From: Bryobacteraceae bacterium
GTDB lineage: Bacteria; Acidobacteriota; Terriglobia; Bryobacterales; Bryobacteraceae
Assembly: GCA_947458745.1 (NCBI GenBank)
Contig: CANGYQ010000004.1
Location: 62,001 to 126,000, forward strand
DNA length: 64,000 nucleotides
Reading direction: 5' to 3'
Both the position numbers and the translations under genes were made by a program. Positions within the stretch are counted from its first letter, which is position 1; each line of letters begins with the position of its first letter. The notes under the pieces are model-generated. The model did no database searches. It had not been told where the DNA came from and saw nothing but the letters and a program-made list of their open reading frames with translations. Below, one piece after another: positions 33,135-42,138 of the stretch.

Positions 33135-35846
33135 CTACCGTTTCCTCGCCGAAAGGGGTGACCTCATCTTGGCCCGCACCCGTTTCCGGAGCTCGGGATC
33201 AGCGGCTAAGTCAAGGCTGGTCTGGTAGTGCGCGCGCCCCTCAACCACTCGGCCACTGGCCAGCAGCAAGTCGCCTAGTTTTTCCGCCACGACAGGGTTG
33301 GCCGGTTGGGCCGCATACGCCACTTCCAAATGACGAATCGCATCGGCGGTGCGCCCCGCCGTGGCCAGTAATCTCGCCAGTTCCAGGCGGGCGGCCAGAA
33401 AATCCGGCATCTGCTGGACCAACTGGTCATACTCGGCCATGGCCAGTTCACGCTCGCCCGCGGTTTCTAGAGTCCGCGCCAAGCTGAGGCGGGCCCGCGT
33501 GTAGCCCGGGTCCACCACCAGCGCGGCCCGCCACTCGGCCAGGGCTTCCGCCCGCCGCTGCGGCTGCCGGGCCAGCACCGATGCCAGATTGTGCCGCGCG
33601 GGTAGAAACTTGGCATCACGTTTCACCGCCTGCCGCAGCAACTGCTCCGCGGCAACCCAATCGCCCTGATCCGCCTCCAGCGCGCCCAAGGCGGTCAACG
33701 GCTCCACCAGCTGCGGACCCTTGTCCATCGCCTCCCGGAATCGCTGCGCCGCCAGCTTGGGCTGGTTCAACTTCTGGTAGATCAGGCCCTGATTGTAAGG
33801 CAGATACGCATATTGCGGGGCCAGACGAATGGCTTCGTCGTAGGTGGCAATGGCTGCCTCCAGATCCCCCTGCTGCATCTGCAGCAAGGCGCGGTTGTGG
33901 CGCGGATAGGCCCACTGCGGTGCGCGTCGGATCGCCTCGTCGAACGCCTTGGCGGCCAGCGAGAACTCCGCTTGCTCCAGATAAGCCGTACCCAGCGCGT
34001 TGTAGATGTAAGAGGCACCGGAATCCAACCGCAACGCCGCCTCCAGGCTCCTCCGGGCGGTGGAATAGTCCTTATCCAGAATGGCCACCCGCCCCTCACA
34101 AAACTGTAGACGGCTCAAAAGGTACGGGGTTTCGCCATTGATCTGGATCGCCGCGTTGATCGTGCGCGCCGCATCGAGAAACTGACGGCGCGTAGCGGGC
34201 TGTTGGTCGCCCTTCAAGTAGTCGAGCAGTGTTTGTTGGTTGCGTTCTTCCAGTGCGGTGCGCAATCTGTTCTCCTGCGCCAACACCTGCTCCCGGGTCA
34301 GCTTACGGGCCAGCTTCAGCTGCCGGAACGCGGTGAAGGCATTAGCGGGATCATCCGGCAGAATGCGCCCCGCCTGCAGCGCTTCATCAAAGTCCACCGC
34401 CTGGCGAATGTTCAGTACCCGCACGGCCAGGTCGCGCGAGTGGGAATCTAAGCTCCGGACGCCGCCCAACTGCGCCGCCCCGGGCTCATTGGCGGCACCG
34501 GGAACGTAGCCCGGCATCGCAATCCCCGGCTGCCGCGTGTTGGCAATGCGCACCGTCGTATCCAACGTGCCACCCTCCCGCGGATGCTGTTTGTCGACCG
34601 TCGCTTCCGCCACCTTCTGCTGGACGTAGGTGGTCATTTCATTCACCGTCACCTGACCGTCCTGGTCAAAGTCCGCCGCTCCGTTCAGTGCTTCCAGCAG
34701 AAAGAAACTAAACGCTCCGTGGCCGCCCCCATACTGGCGTCCTTCAAAGGAGACCTCACCCGGCCGCGAAGCCGTAAACAGAAACAACTGGGTATCGGTC
34801 TGCGTCAGCGCGTCCAGTTGAGCGTTGATCTTCAGCTTGGTACGGTCCGGAATCGTCCCGATCGTCCCGCTCCGGCAGGCATCGACAAACGCGATCACGC
34901 GCGCCGCTTGCCCCAGTTCATCCCGGATAAACCGCTGCACCAGCGGCATCGGTAGGGCGGTGGCCGCCAGATCCTCCGGGTCACTGTCATACGTGACAAT
35001 GTAGGCCCCGCGCAGTCGCGCGTTGCCGGACTCCACCACCGTCCCATGGGAGGCCATCAACAAGATCACCGTATCTTTTGGTGTGGCCTTCTTGAGGATC
35101 GTTTCAAACGCGGTCCGGATCGCACCCGTGGTGGCCGCCTGATTCACCAGCACCGTGATGTCTTCCGGCGCCAACCCACCGCCGCGCGGCGACTTCAACA
35201 GTTGCTCCATCAGCAACGCATCTTCATGGGCATACCGGAGCGGGCGGATCTGGGCGTTCTGGTACTGCGAGATCCCAATCAGCAGCGCATATGTCTTGCC
35301 GCCGATCGTGGGATCGGCCTTCGGTGCCCGCCGCCGCACCGCCGCTTCGTCCAATACGAAAATCCGCTGCGCCGCCAACTCCGGCACCTCGGCCTTGATC
35401 GCACGATACGCCGACGCCGCCTCCGCTTCGCGTCCAGACTCCGCCAGCACTTCCGCTTTTGCAATACGGATGTAAAGCGGATCACCCTGGATACCCGCCA
35501 AGCGCCGGTCCAACTCGGCTTGGCGCGCTGGAGGCAACGGCGTAGCCACCGCTTCGCCCTCATCGTTCAGCAACGTGCGGGTCAACGCCGCGCCGTTAAA
35601 GGGCGATGCCGCACGATCCCGGACCACCTGGGGGCAGATCGACTGGCGGCAGTCTACCGTGCGCGCTCCGCTGGAGAGGACATCCCCCGGATACACCAGA
35701 TCGCCCGCCTTGGCCAGTAGCGGAAGCGCGTCGCCCAAACGCGTCAGCGTCGCTCCACCGCCTGCCAGCACCAAGGCTGACGGTAGGTCGCCGGTCGCGG
35801 TTTCGGCCGCCAGGGAAGCGGCCCATAATAGAAACAGGCCTCGCAT
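33135..35846 (-). CDS. Secreted caspase-family (C14) protein with EF-hand-like loop and TPRs
   Basis: The product is about 903 residues from ATG 35846. The signal peptide (RGLFLLWAASLAAETATG) is followed by a short FecR-like beta segment (about 20-65). The caspase domain covers about 180-420: YALLIGISQYQN, catalytic His in MASHG (about H267) and catalytic Cys in FVDACRSG (about C324). An EF-hand-like loop DFDQDGQVTVNE (about 392-403) follows, and then about eight TPR units (470-900). This combination suggests a calcium-responsive Lys/Arg-type protease with a protein-binding scaffold. It heads an apparent operon with the Ig-repeat protein. Its start codon is one base from the start of the divergent TonB receptor gene. 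Confidence 0.87.
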   Translation of the reverse strand: MRGLFLLWAASLAAETATGDLPSALVLAGGGATLTRLGDALPLLAKAGDLVYPGDVLSSGARTVDCRQSICPQVVRDRAASPFNGAALTRTLLNDEGEAVATPLPPARQAELDRRLAGIQGDPLYIRIAKAEVLAESGREAEAASAYRAIKAEVPELAAQRIFVLDEAAVRRRAPKADPTIGGKTYALLIGISQYQNAQIRPLRYAHEDALLMEQLLKSPRGGGLAPEDITVLVNQAATTGAIRTAFETILKKATPKDTVILLMASHGTVVESGNARLRGAYIVTYDSDPEDLAATALPMPLVQRFIRDELGQAARVIAFVDACRSGTIGTIPDRTKLKINAQLDALTQTDTQLFLFTASRPGEVSFEGRQYGGGHGAFSFFLLEALNGAADFDQDGQVTVNEMTTYVQQKVAEATVDKQHPREGGTLDTTVRIANTRQPGIAMPGYVPGAANEPGAAQLGGVRSLDSHSRDLAVRVLNIRQAVDFDEALQAGRILPDDPANAFTAFRQLKLARKLTREQVLAQENRLRTALEERNQQTLLDYLKGDQQPATRRQFLDAARTINAAIQINGETPYLLSRLQFCEGRVAILDKDYSTARRSLEAALRLDSGASYIYNALGTAYLEQAEFSLAAKAFDEAIRRAPQWAYPRHNRALLQMQQGDLEAAIATYDEAIRLAPQYAYLPYNQGLIYQKLNQPKLAAQRFREAMDKGPQLVEPLTALGALEADQGDWVAAEQLLRQAVKRDAKFLPARHNLASVLARQPQRRAEALAEWRAALVVDPGYTRARLSLARTLETAGERELAMAEYDQLVQQMPDFLAARLELARLLATAGRTADAIRHLEVAYAAQPANPVVAEKLGDLLLASGRVVEGRAHYQTSLDLAADPELRKRVRAKMRSPLSARKR

Positions 35847-35847
35847 C

Positions 35848-38800
35848 TTGTTGAAAGCCCTCTTCCTATTATCGCTGGTCCTGGTGGCACCCGCAGGGGC
35901 GCAAACCACCCAGGGGCTTCTGGTGGGCAGGGTCACGGATTCGCGTTCAGGCGCGGCTGTGGCGGGGGTCCGCATCGCTTACCACAACCGCGCAACTCAC
36001 TCATCCGGATACGTCATTTCTTCCCCGGCGGGCCGATTCGCCATCTTTCTTCTCCCACCCGGCGAGTACCGGTTACGGTTGACCGCCAATTCCTACCAAA
36101 CACAGGAAGTACAGAACCTGGAAGTACCGGTCGCCGGCCGCCGCGAGGTCGACTTTCAACTTCGCCCGCTCCAGGACGTCTGGGAGAAGGGCCAGTACCG
36201 GAATATTACCCTACCAAAGTCCGATCTGGTCGTCACACTCTTCGGCCCGGACCTCGACAGTTCCCGGACCGGCCAGTTTTTGGCCAACCCCGGCACCGGC
36301 GGCGCGCTGGAATCCACCCTGTCCAGCGTGATCGACCCCGTTCAACTGGGCCGCCTGCCGCTGGCCGGGCGCGATGCCTACACCATGCTGATCACCCAGC
36401 CCGGCGTCACCGCCGAAGCCGGCACCACCCGCGGACTCGGCCTGTCCGTCAATGGCCAACGCAGCGCGGCCTCCAACTTTCTGCTCGACGGCGTCGAGAA
36501 CAACAACGCCCTCGTCACTGGACCCTTGGCTGCCATCGCGCCGGAAGCGATCCAGGAATACCGCATTTCGACCAACAACTTTTCAGCCGAGTTCGGGCGC
36601 ACCAGCGGCTTCATCGCCAACGCCATCACCCGCGCCGGTGGCAACCAGTGGCACGGCCTGGGGTACGCCAATTTCAAAAATGACGCCCTCAACGCCAACT
36701 CCTTCGAGCGCAACCGACTGGGCCAGCCCCGGACGCCCCAGAAAGAGCAACAGTTCGGCGGACAGTCCGGCGGCCATCTCAAACGGGATCGGCTGTTTGC
36801 GTCGCTTGCGCTGGAACAGTTGCGCTCCCGCGGGTATGGAGAGTCCCAACCATACACACTGCCCGCCACCGGGGCTTGGGGCACGCTGGCGTCCAGCTCC
36901 ATCGCCCGGCGCTTACTGGAACAGTACCCCGCCCAAGTCCGCCCCGAGTCGCGCAACCTCACCGAGGTGGTTAACCTCCGCCCACCCGCCACGCTCAACC
37001 GCACGCTGGGCCTGGCACGCCTCGACGCCAATTGGGGCCCCCAGCGCCTGATGCTGCGCTATTCCGCCAACCGCACCGGCAACCCCAACTTCATCTGGAC
37101 CCCCTACCCCGACTTTGTGTCGGGCCTCGAACAGCAAGCCGATAGTGTCGCCGGGGCGCTGGAAAGTATGCCCCGCGCCAACATGTCGAGCGAACTGCGC
37201 TGGGGCTGGAGCCACGACCGGTTGGCCTGGGATCGCGCGCACCCGGAGATCCCCACGCTCTACGAAGGCAGCTTCGGCACGACACTGCCCGGCAGCCCGG
37301 CCGCCTACGCCTACCGCAACCAGGGCCACTCCTGGCAGATCTCCGAAAGCGTCTCGGCGGCCCTTGGTGCCCATATCGTGAAAGCCGGCGGCGGCCTATT
37401 CTGGCGCAACCCGGGCGGCGAGCTAACGGCCGGTCGCGACGGCCTCTTTGTCTTCCAAGACTTCTTGAACTTCTCGGTCGACAAGCCCGACGTCCTGCAA
37501 GCCGCGCTCGACCGCTCGCAACTGCCGCGCTTCTCGACCCCCAACTACCAGCGCCAGTGGCACCAATCCCAGTGGTACGGCTTCATCCAGGACACTTGGC
37601 GCATCTCCCGGCGGCTGGTCGTCAACTACGGCCTCCGCTACGACAGCTTCGGCGCGCCTACCCTCAATGGCACCAGCGTCTACCGCGCCGACCGGAATGA
37701 CTTTCAGCCGCGCTTGGGCCTCACCTGGTCGCCCCGCGCAAACTCCCGCTGGCTGGTCCGCGGCGCCTACGGCATCTTCCAGGACCGGCCGTTCGACAAC
37801 CTGTGGCAGAACACCCGCAACAACGGCCTCACCATCGCCAGCCTGGCCGTCGAAGGGCGTTTCAACTACAACTACCTCGCGCCTCTTTCGCAGCAACTGC
37901 CCACGTTCCAAGGCCAGCGCTTCGGCGATGGCTTCCCCAACCTCACCCGCATCGATCCCAACTTGCGCAACGCCTACGTCCAGACCTGGTTCGCCGGCGT
38001 CCAAGGCAACGCCGGGCCGCACTGGAGCGTCGAAGCCAACACCACCGGTTCGCTGGGCCGCAAGCTGATCACCACCGACATCTTGAACCGCGCCCGCCGC
38101 GATAACCCGGCACTACCCGAGATCGCCTGGCGCTCGACGCAAGGCAGCTCGAACTACCTGGCGCTGCACGGCGTGGTCCGCTACCGGAACTCGCGCGGCT
38201 TCGCGCAGGCCGCCTACACCTGGTCCCACGCGATCGACAATCAGAGCGAGCCGCTGGCGGGCGATTTCTTCGACCTCAACTTCTCCCGCATCGCCAGCGG
38301 AGCTCTTACGGCAGACCGTGCCCGCTTCCTGCGCCCCGGCGATTCCCGTGGTGACCGGGGCAGCGCCGATTTCGACCAGCGGCACAATTTGGTGGTCTAT
38401 TCCGTCTGGCAGTTGCCCGCCCCGCGCGCACTCCCCTGGCTGCGCGGCATCAGCCTTTCGGAAATGGCCGCCTTCCGCACCGGCTTTCCCTTCTCGGTGA
38501 CGGCCAGTGATCGACGTGCCGACGTCACCGGACCCGGGACCAGCAATGGAGCGGTGGCCGGGGGCGTACAGTGGCTAGACCCAAGAGCCTTCCGCTTTCC
38601 CACCGGCTTCGGCAACTCCGGCCGCAACGCCTTCCGCGGCCCGGGCCTCTACAACGTCGATTTCTCGCTCGCCAAGACCGTCACCCTCCGCGAGCGGTGG
38701 CGCGCCACACTCCGCGCCGATGCCTACAACGTGCTCAACCACGCCAATCTCAACAACCCGCAGTCGTCACTCTTCTCACCCGACTTCGGCATCGCCCGCT

Positions 38801-38895
38801 ACGGCCGCCGCGCCCGCGAAACGGGCTTCCCCGCGCTGGTGCCATTCGCTGAGAATGCGCGTCAATTGCAATTGATCGTACGCTTTGAGTTCTGA
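35848..38895 (+). CDS. TonB-dependent receptor with carboxypeptidase-regulatory-like domain (Oar-like)
   Basis: This outer-membrane protein has about 1015 residues. The signal peptide (KALFLLSLVLVAPAGAQ) is followed by a carboxypeptidase-regulatory-like domain (about 22-105; GLLVGRVTDSRSGAAVAGV), a plug (about 140-250; RSAASNFLLDGVENN) and a long beta barrel ending in aromatic FEF. This is the large receptor class expanded in Acidobacteria, used for uptake or surface functions; the ligand is unknown. TTG 35848 (or 35851) best fits the signal peptide. The open frame extends upstream, but that stretch lies antisense to the caspase gene. Confidence 0.88.
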   Translation: MLKALFLLSLVLVAPAGAQTTQGLLVGRVTDSRSGAAVAGVRIAYHNRATHSSGYVISSPAGRFAIFLLPPGEYRLRLTANSYQTQEVQNLEVPVAGRREVDFQLRPLQDVWEKGQYRNITLPKSDLVVTLFGPDLDSSRTGQFLANPGTGGALESTLSSVIDPVQLGRLPLAGRDAYTMLITQPGVTAEAGTTRGLGLSVNGQRSAASNFLLDGVENNNALVTGPLAAIAPEAIQEYRISTNNFSAEFGRTSGFIANAITRAGGNQWHGLGYANFKNDALNANSFERNRLGQPRTPQKEQQFGGQSGGHLKRDRLFASLALEQLRSRGYGESQPYTLPATGAWGTLASSSIARRLLEQYPAQVRPESRNLTEVVNLRPPATLNRTLGLARLDANWGPQRLMLRYSANRTGNPNFIWTPYPDFVSGLEQQADSVAGALESMPRANMSSELRWGWSHDRLAWDRAHPEIPTLYEGSFGTTLPGSPAAYAYRNQGHSWQISESVSAALGAHIVKAGGGLFWRNPGGELTAGRDGLFVFQDFLNFSVDKPDVLQAALDRSQLPRFSTPNYQRQWHQSQWYGFIQDTWRISRRLVVNYGLRYDSFGAPTLNGTSVYRADRNDFQPRLGLTWSPRANSRWLVRGAYGIFQDRPFDNLWQNTRNNGLTIASLAVEGRFNYNYLAPLSQQLPTFQGQRFGDGFPNLTRIDPNLRNAYVQTWFAGVQGNAGPHWSVEANTTGSLGRKLITTDILNRARRDNPALPEIAWRSTQGSSNYLALHGVVRYRNSRGFAQAAYTWSHAIDNQSEPLAGDFFDLNFSRIASGALTADRARFLRPGDSRGDRGSADFDQRHNLVVYSVWQLPAPRALPWLRGISLSEMAAFRTGFPFSVTASDRRADVTGPGTSNGAVAGGVQWLDPRAFRFPTGFGNSGRNAFRGPGLYNVDFSLAKTVTLRERWRATLRADAYNVLNHANLNNPQSSLFSPDFGIARYGRRARETGFPALVPFAENARQLQLIVRFEF

Positions 38896-38916
38896 CGCCC
38901 GTCACCCGGGCCCACT

Positions 38917-38979
38917 TGCTTGCGCGCGCGGCTCGGTAGCGTCGCCTCGTTACCGAGCCGCGACCGCGAGGGAGCGGTC
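38917..38979. repeat. REP-like palindromic intergenic element
   Basis: CGCGGCTCGGTA (38927-38938) is a perfect inverted match of TACCGAGCCGCG (38951-38962) with a 12-nt loop. Directly after it, GACCGC-gaggga-GCGGTC (38962-38979) forms a second hairpin. It lies between two convergent genes, the usual place for REP elements. A second, partial copy of its left part occurs at 61291. Confidence 0.6.
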
Positions 38980-38991
38980 TCTTGAAGCACG

Positions 38992-41223
38992 CTACGGCTT
39001 CGGCCACTTTAGATGCTTGTGCAGAAAATCAAACGTCCCCGCACTGTGGATCATGTGGCCGCCATTGAAATACTCGATCTCCGTCTTCTCCGGCAAGCCC
39101 AGCCGCGCGTACATTCGCCGCACCTCGGCGTACTCATAGGAGACCCACTCATCAATGCCCACGCCGTCATCATGGCCGCGCTCCACCATAAATGGTCGCG
39201 GCGCAATCAAGGCGGCCATCTCCGCATGGTTGAAGGTATGGGCCAGGTTCCACTCAAAGATCTCGTACTCCGCCGTGAACATGTAACTGAACGGTGCGGT
39301 CAAGCTGCTGACCTTCCAGACCCACTCGTTGAAGTTGCCGGAACAGATCACCGCCGCGTAGCGGTCCAGCAGCGACGGCACCCGCATCGCGGTCGCGCCA
39401 CCGTAGCTGAGGCCGTAAAAGGCGATCCGCCGCGGGTCAACAAAGGGCTGGGCGGACAGCCAATCGAGCAACCGGTCATGTTGTCCGGCGATAAAGCTGA
39501 ACAATGAGAGCTTCAGCGGGGTCGCCTTCCGCACCAGTTGGCGGAACTGCTGGTCACCGATATAGGGATTCTGCGGCGCATAGACGATAAAGCCCCGGTC
39601 CGCCAGGGCCGCCGCGTAATTTTGGTAGGCGTAGAACTGCTTGGGGTCCGGTGCCTCAATCGTGTCCTGCGGGCGGCCGTTCAGGCCGTGCTGCGCCACC
39701 ACGACAGGGCGGCGCTCGCCGGGCTTCAGATCCTTCGGTAAAAGCAGGACACCATACGCATAGACGTCCGTCCAAATCGGAAGAACCACTTCGTAGCCCC
39801 TAAACTTCGGCTTGTCATAGAGCAGCCGCGTCTCGGCCACCAGGGGCTCACTCGGCGGCGGCAGCTTGCCCAGCACCTCTTCCCATAGCTGCTTCCGGTA
39901 GAACGGTGCCGCCTGCGCCAACCCCGCCACGCTCTTGAGATCCGCCTGCTTCCAAAAGGCGGCCCGCACCGTGTCGCTCTCCCGCACCAGGCGCTGCGCG
40001 TACTCGGCGATCTGCGACACCTGCCGCTGCTGGCGCGGCTGTGGATCGAAGCCCGGGCGTTGGTCCTTCATCGCTGCGGCAACGGGAGGGCGTCCGGCAG
40101 CCGGAAGCGGCAAGCCCACCCGGAACGCCTCCAGCGCCTCCCGGCTGCCCGGCTCGGAGCCGCCCTGGCCCAGCAGCGTCAGCGTCCCGCCGCGGGCAAA
40201 GAACCGCCTCGCCCGCGCGAACTCCCGCTCGACGTCGGCCTGAGGCGGTGTCGTAATCGCCCCCGGCGCCGCCCCTCGGCGCAGCAGACCATTGTCGGTC
40301 CGCTCCGGCGGTGGACCTGCCACCTGGGGGTGCCGGGACGCCTCCACCACCAGCGTGCGCGGCGCAATCAAGCCCGCGATCTCGGCATCGCCCAGATTCT
40401 TCAACTGTCCCCAAATGGAGCGGTAGATCGGCTGCCGCCACACCTCCTCGCGCGGCGCAAAGGCGCCCGAAACCAGCACCGACGCAATTCGTTCGTCCAG
40501 CGCCCCGGCCATCAGCGCCACCAACCCGCCTTCGCCATAGCCCGCCACACCGATGGGCAGCCGCGGCGAGAGGCGAAACCACCAGTCAACCGCCGCCATC
40601 ACCTTCTGCGCCTCGATCCCCAGCAAATGCCGGCCCACGGTCACCAGTTGGCGGTGCAGCCATTCCCGGTGCGGCTGATTGGTCATCCGCACGGCCGGAT
40701 TGCCGGACCACGTGTCCTGGCGATTGATCAGCACCGGCACCAGCACCTCTACCCCGCTCTCCGCCAACCGCCGCGCCAGTTGAGCCTGTTCCGGCAACCC
40801 GGCAGCCAGGCCCGCCATCTGCTCCGGCGTCCAATCCGCATCCGGCAGTACGATGACGCGCGCCTTCGCTCCCCCCACCGGTTGCAGCAACAAGCCATCT
40901 CCCTCCACTCCGGGCAGCACCGGCCACCGCACGGCAGTCACTTGAAGCCGGGGCGTCCGCGCCACCACAGCGGGCGTGGACAACGTGGAGACCAACGTGG
41001 GTGAGTCGAAGGGTACTCGGGGCTCGGTCGCCCCCAGAATGCGCCGCAGCTCCTCCCGGTCCGGCGTCGCGTTGGCCCGAGCCGCGGGGGACGCCGCCAG
41101 AGCCCGCAGCAGATACCGGTCGATTCCGGCCACCATCTGCATCGAAAGATCTCCGGTTCGCATCAGGGGTTGGGTGCCCGGCAAAGCCTGGCTCAAAATC
41201 AATAGTGCAGTCAGCGTCGTCAT
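38992..41223 (-). CDS. Tandem alpha/beta hydrolase (acetyl-xylan-esterase-like), first domain degenerate
   Basis: The 743-residue exported protein has a short N-terminal signal-like segment (TALLILSQALPG). The first alpha/beta-hydrolase-like domain covers about 80-330; its nucleophile elbow reads GYGEGG, lacking the Ser. The second domain covers about 450-740 and has an intact elbow GLSYGG, an acidic motif in VERGHDDG and a C-terminal His in FNGGHMIH. The second half should be an esterase, perhaps on acetylated polysaccharide; the substrate is inferred. The first half is probably structural or substrate-binding. ATG 41223 leaves 18 nt to the divergent aguB start. Confidence 0.8.
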   Translation of the reverse strand: MTTLTALLILSQALPGTQPLMRTGDLSMQMVAGIDRYLLRALAASPAARANATPDREELRRILGATEPRVPFDSPTLVSTLSTPAVVARTPRLQVTAVRWPVLPGVEGDGLLLQPVGGAKARVIVLPDADWTPEQMAGLAAGLPEQAQLARRLAESGVEVLVPVLINRQDTWSGNPAVRMTNQPHREWLHRQLVTVGRHLLGIEAQKVMAAVDWWFRLSPRLPIGVAGYGEGGLVALMAGALDERIASVLVSGAFAPREEVWRQPIYRSIWGQLKNLGDAEIAGLIAPRTLVVEASRHPQVAGPPPERTDNGLLRRGAAPGAITTPPQADVEREFARARRFFARGGTLTLLGQGGSEPGSREALEAFRVGLPLPAAGRPPVAAAMKDQRPGFDPQPRQQRQVSQIAEYAQRLVRESDTVRAAFWKQADLKSVAGLAQAAPFYRKQLWEEVLGKLPPPSEPLVAETRLLYDKPKFRGYEVVLPIWTDVYAYGVLLLPKDLKPGERRPVVVAQHGLNGRPQDTIEAPDPKQFYAYQNYAAALADRGFIVYAPQNPYIGDQQFRQLVRKATPLKLSLFSFIAGQHDRLLDWLSAQPFVDPRRIAFYGLSYGGATAMRVPSLLDRYAAVICSGNFNEWVWKVSSLTAPFSYMFTAEYEIFEWNLAHTFNHAEMAALIAPRPFMVERGHDDGVGIDEWVSYEYAEVRRMYARLGLPEKTEIEYFNGGHMIHSAGTFDFLHKHLKWPKP

Positions 41224-41241
41224 CGACGAAAATGATAACGA

Positions 41242-42138
41242 ATGGCGTTCACTTCCCTGGCAGCACCCAAATTCAAGATCGGCTTGGTGCAGATGTCATG
41301 CTCCACCGATTCCCAAGAGAACCTCGACAAGGCCGTGGCCCGCGTTCGCGAAGCGGCCGCCCTGGGCGCACAGATTGTGTGCCTGCAAGAACTGTTCCGG
41401 TCACAATACTTTTGCCGTAAAGAAGACGCGGATCTGTTTGATTTGGCGGAACCCATCCCCGGCCCCTCCACCGACGCCATCGGCACCGTGGCCAAGGAAT
41501 GCGGCGTCGCCGTCGTGGCCTCTTTGTTTGAACGCCGCGCGCCGGGGCTCTATCACAACACCGCGGCGATCATCCGCCCGGATGGCACTCTGCAAGGGAT
41601 CTACCGCAAGATGCACATCCCGGATGATCCGCTCTACTACGAGAAGTTCTACTTCACCCCCGGCGACACGGGCTTCCTCAACTTCGATACTCCCGCCGGA
41701 CGGATCGGCGTCCTGGTCTGCTGGGACCAGTGGTATCCCGAAGGCGCACGCCTGACGGCTCTGCAAGGCGCGCACGTGCTCTTCTACCCCACGGCCATCG
41801 GCTGGCACCCGCACGAGAAGGCGCAATACGGCGAAGCGCAGCTCGATGCGTGGCGGACCATCCAGCGCGGCCACGCCATCGCCAATGGCGTCTACGTCGC
41901 GGCGGTCAACCGCGTCGGCTTTGAAGGTACGCCCGATTCGGGCCTTGAATTCTGGGGCAACTCCTTTGTGGCGGACCCGTTTGGCCGCTTGATCGCGCAA
42001 GGCTCCGTCGACCAGGAAGAGATTCTGATCGTCGAGATTGACCCGGCGCACCAGGAAGAAGTCCGCCGCAACTGGCCCTTCTTTCGGGACCGCCGAATTG
42101 ACGCTTACTCGGGGATCACCAACCGATGGCTGGCGTAA
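41242..42138 (+). CDS. aguB: N-carbamoylputrescine amidase
   Basis: This nitrilase-superfamily enzyme hydrolyses N-carbamoylputrescine to putrescine, CO2 and ammonia. The 298-residue product has the Glu-Lys-Cys triad in CLQELF, YRKMHIPDDP and LVCWDQWYPE. Those motifs and the length match AguB. Its 3' end overlaps aguA by 13 nt, so the two steps from agmatine to putrescine are encoded as one coupled unit. Confidence 0.93.
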   Translation: MAFTSLAAPKFKIGLVQMSCSTDSQENLDKAVARVREAAALGAQIVCLQELFRSQYFCRKEDADLFDLAEPIPGPSTDAIGTVAKECGVAVVASLFERRAPGLYHNTAAIIRPDGTLQGIYRKMHIPDDPLYYEKFYFTPGDTGFLNFDTPAGRIGVLVCWDQWYPEGARLTALQGAHVLFYPTAIGWHPHEKAQYGEAQLDAWRTIQRGHAIANGVYVAAVNRVGFEGTPDSGLEFWGNSFVADPFGRLIAQGSVDQEEILIVEIDPAHQEEVRRNWPFFRDRRIDAYSGITNRWLA

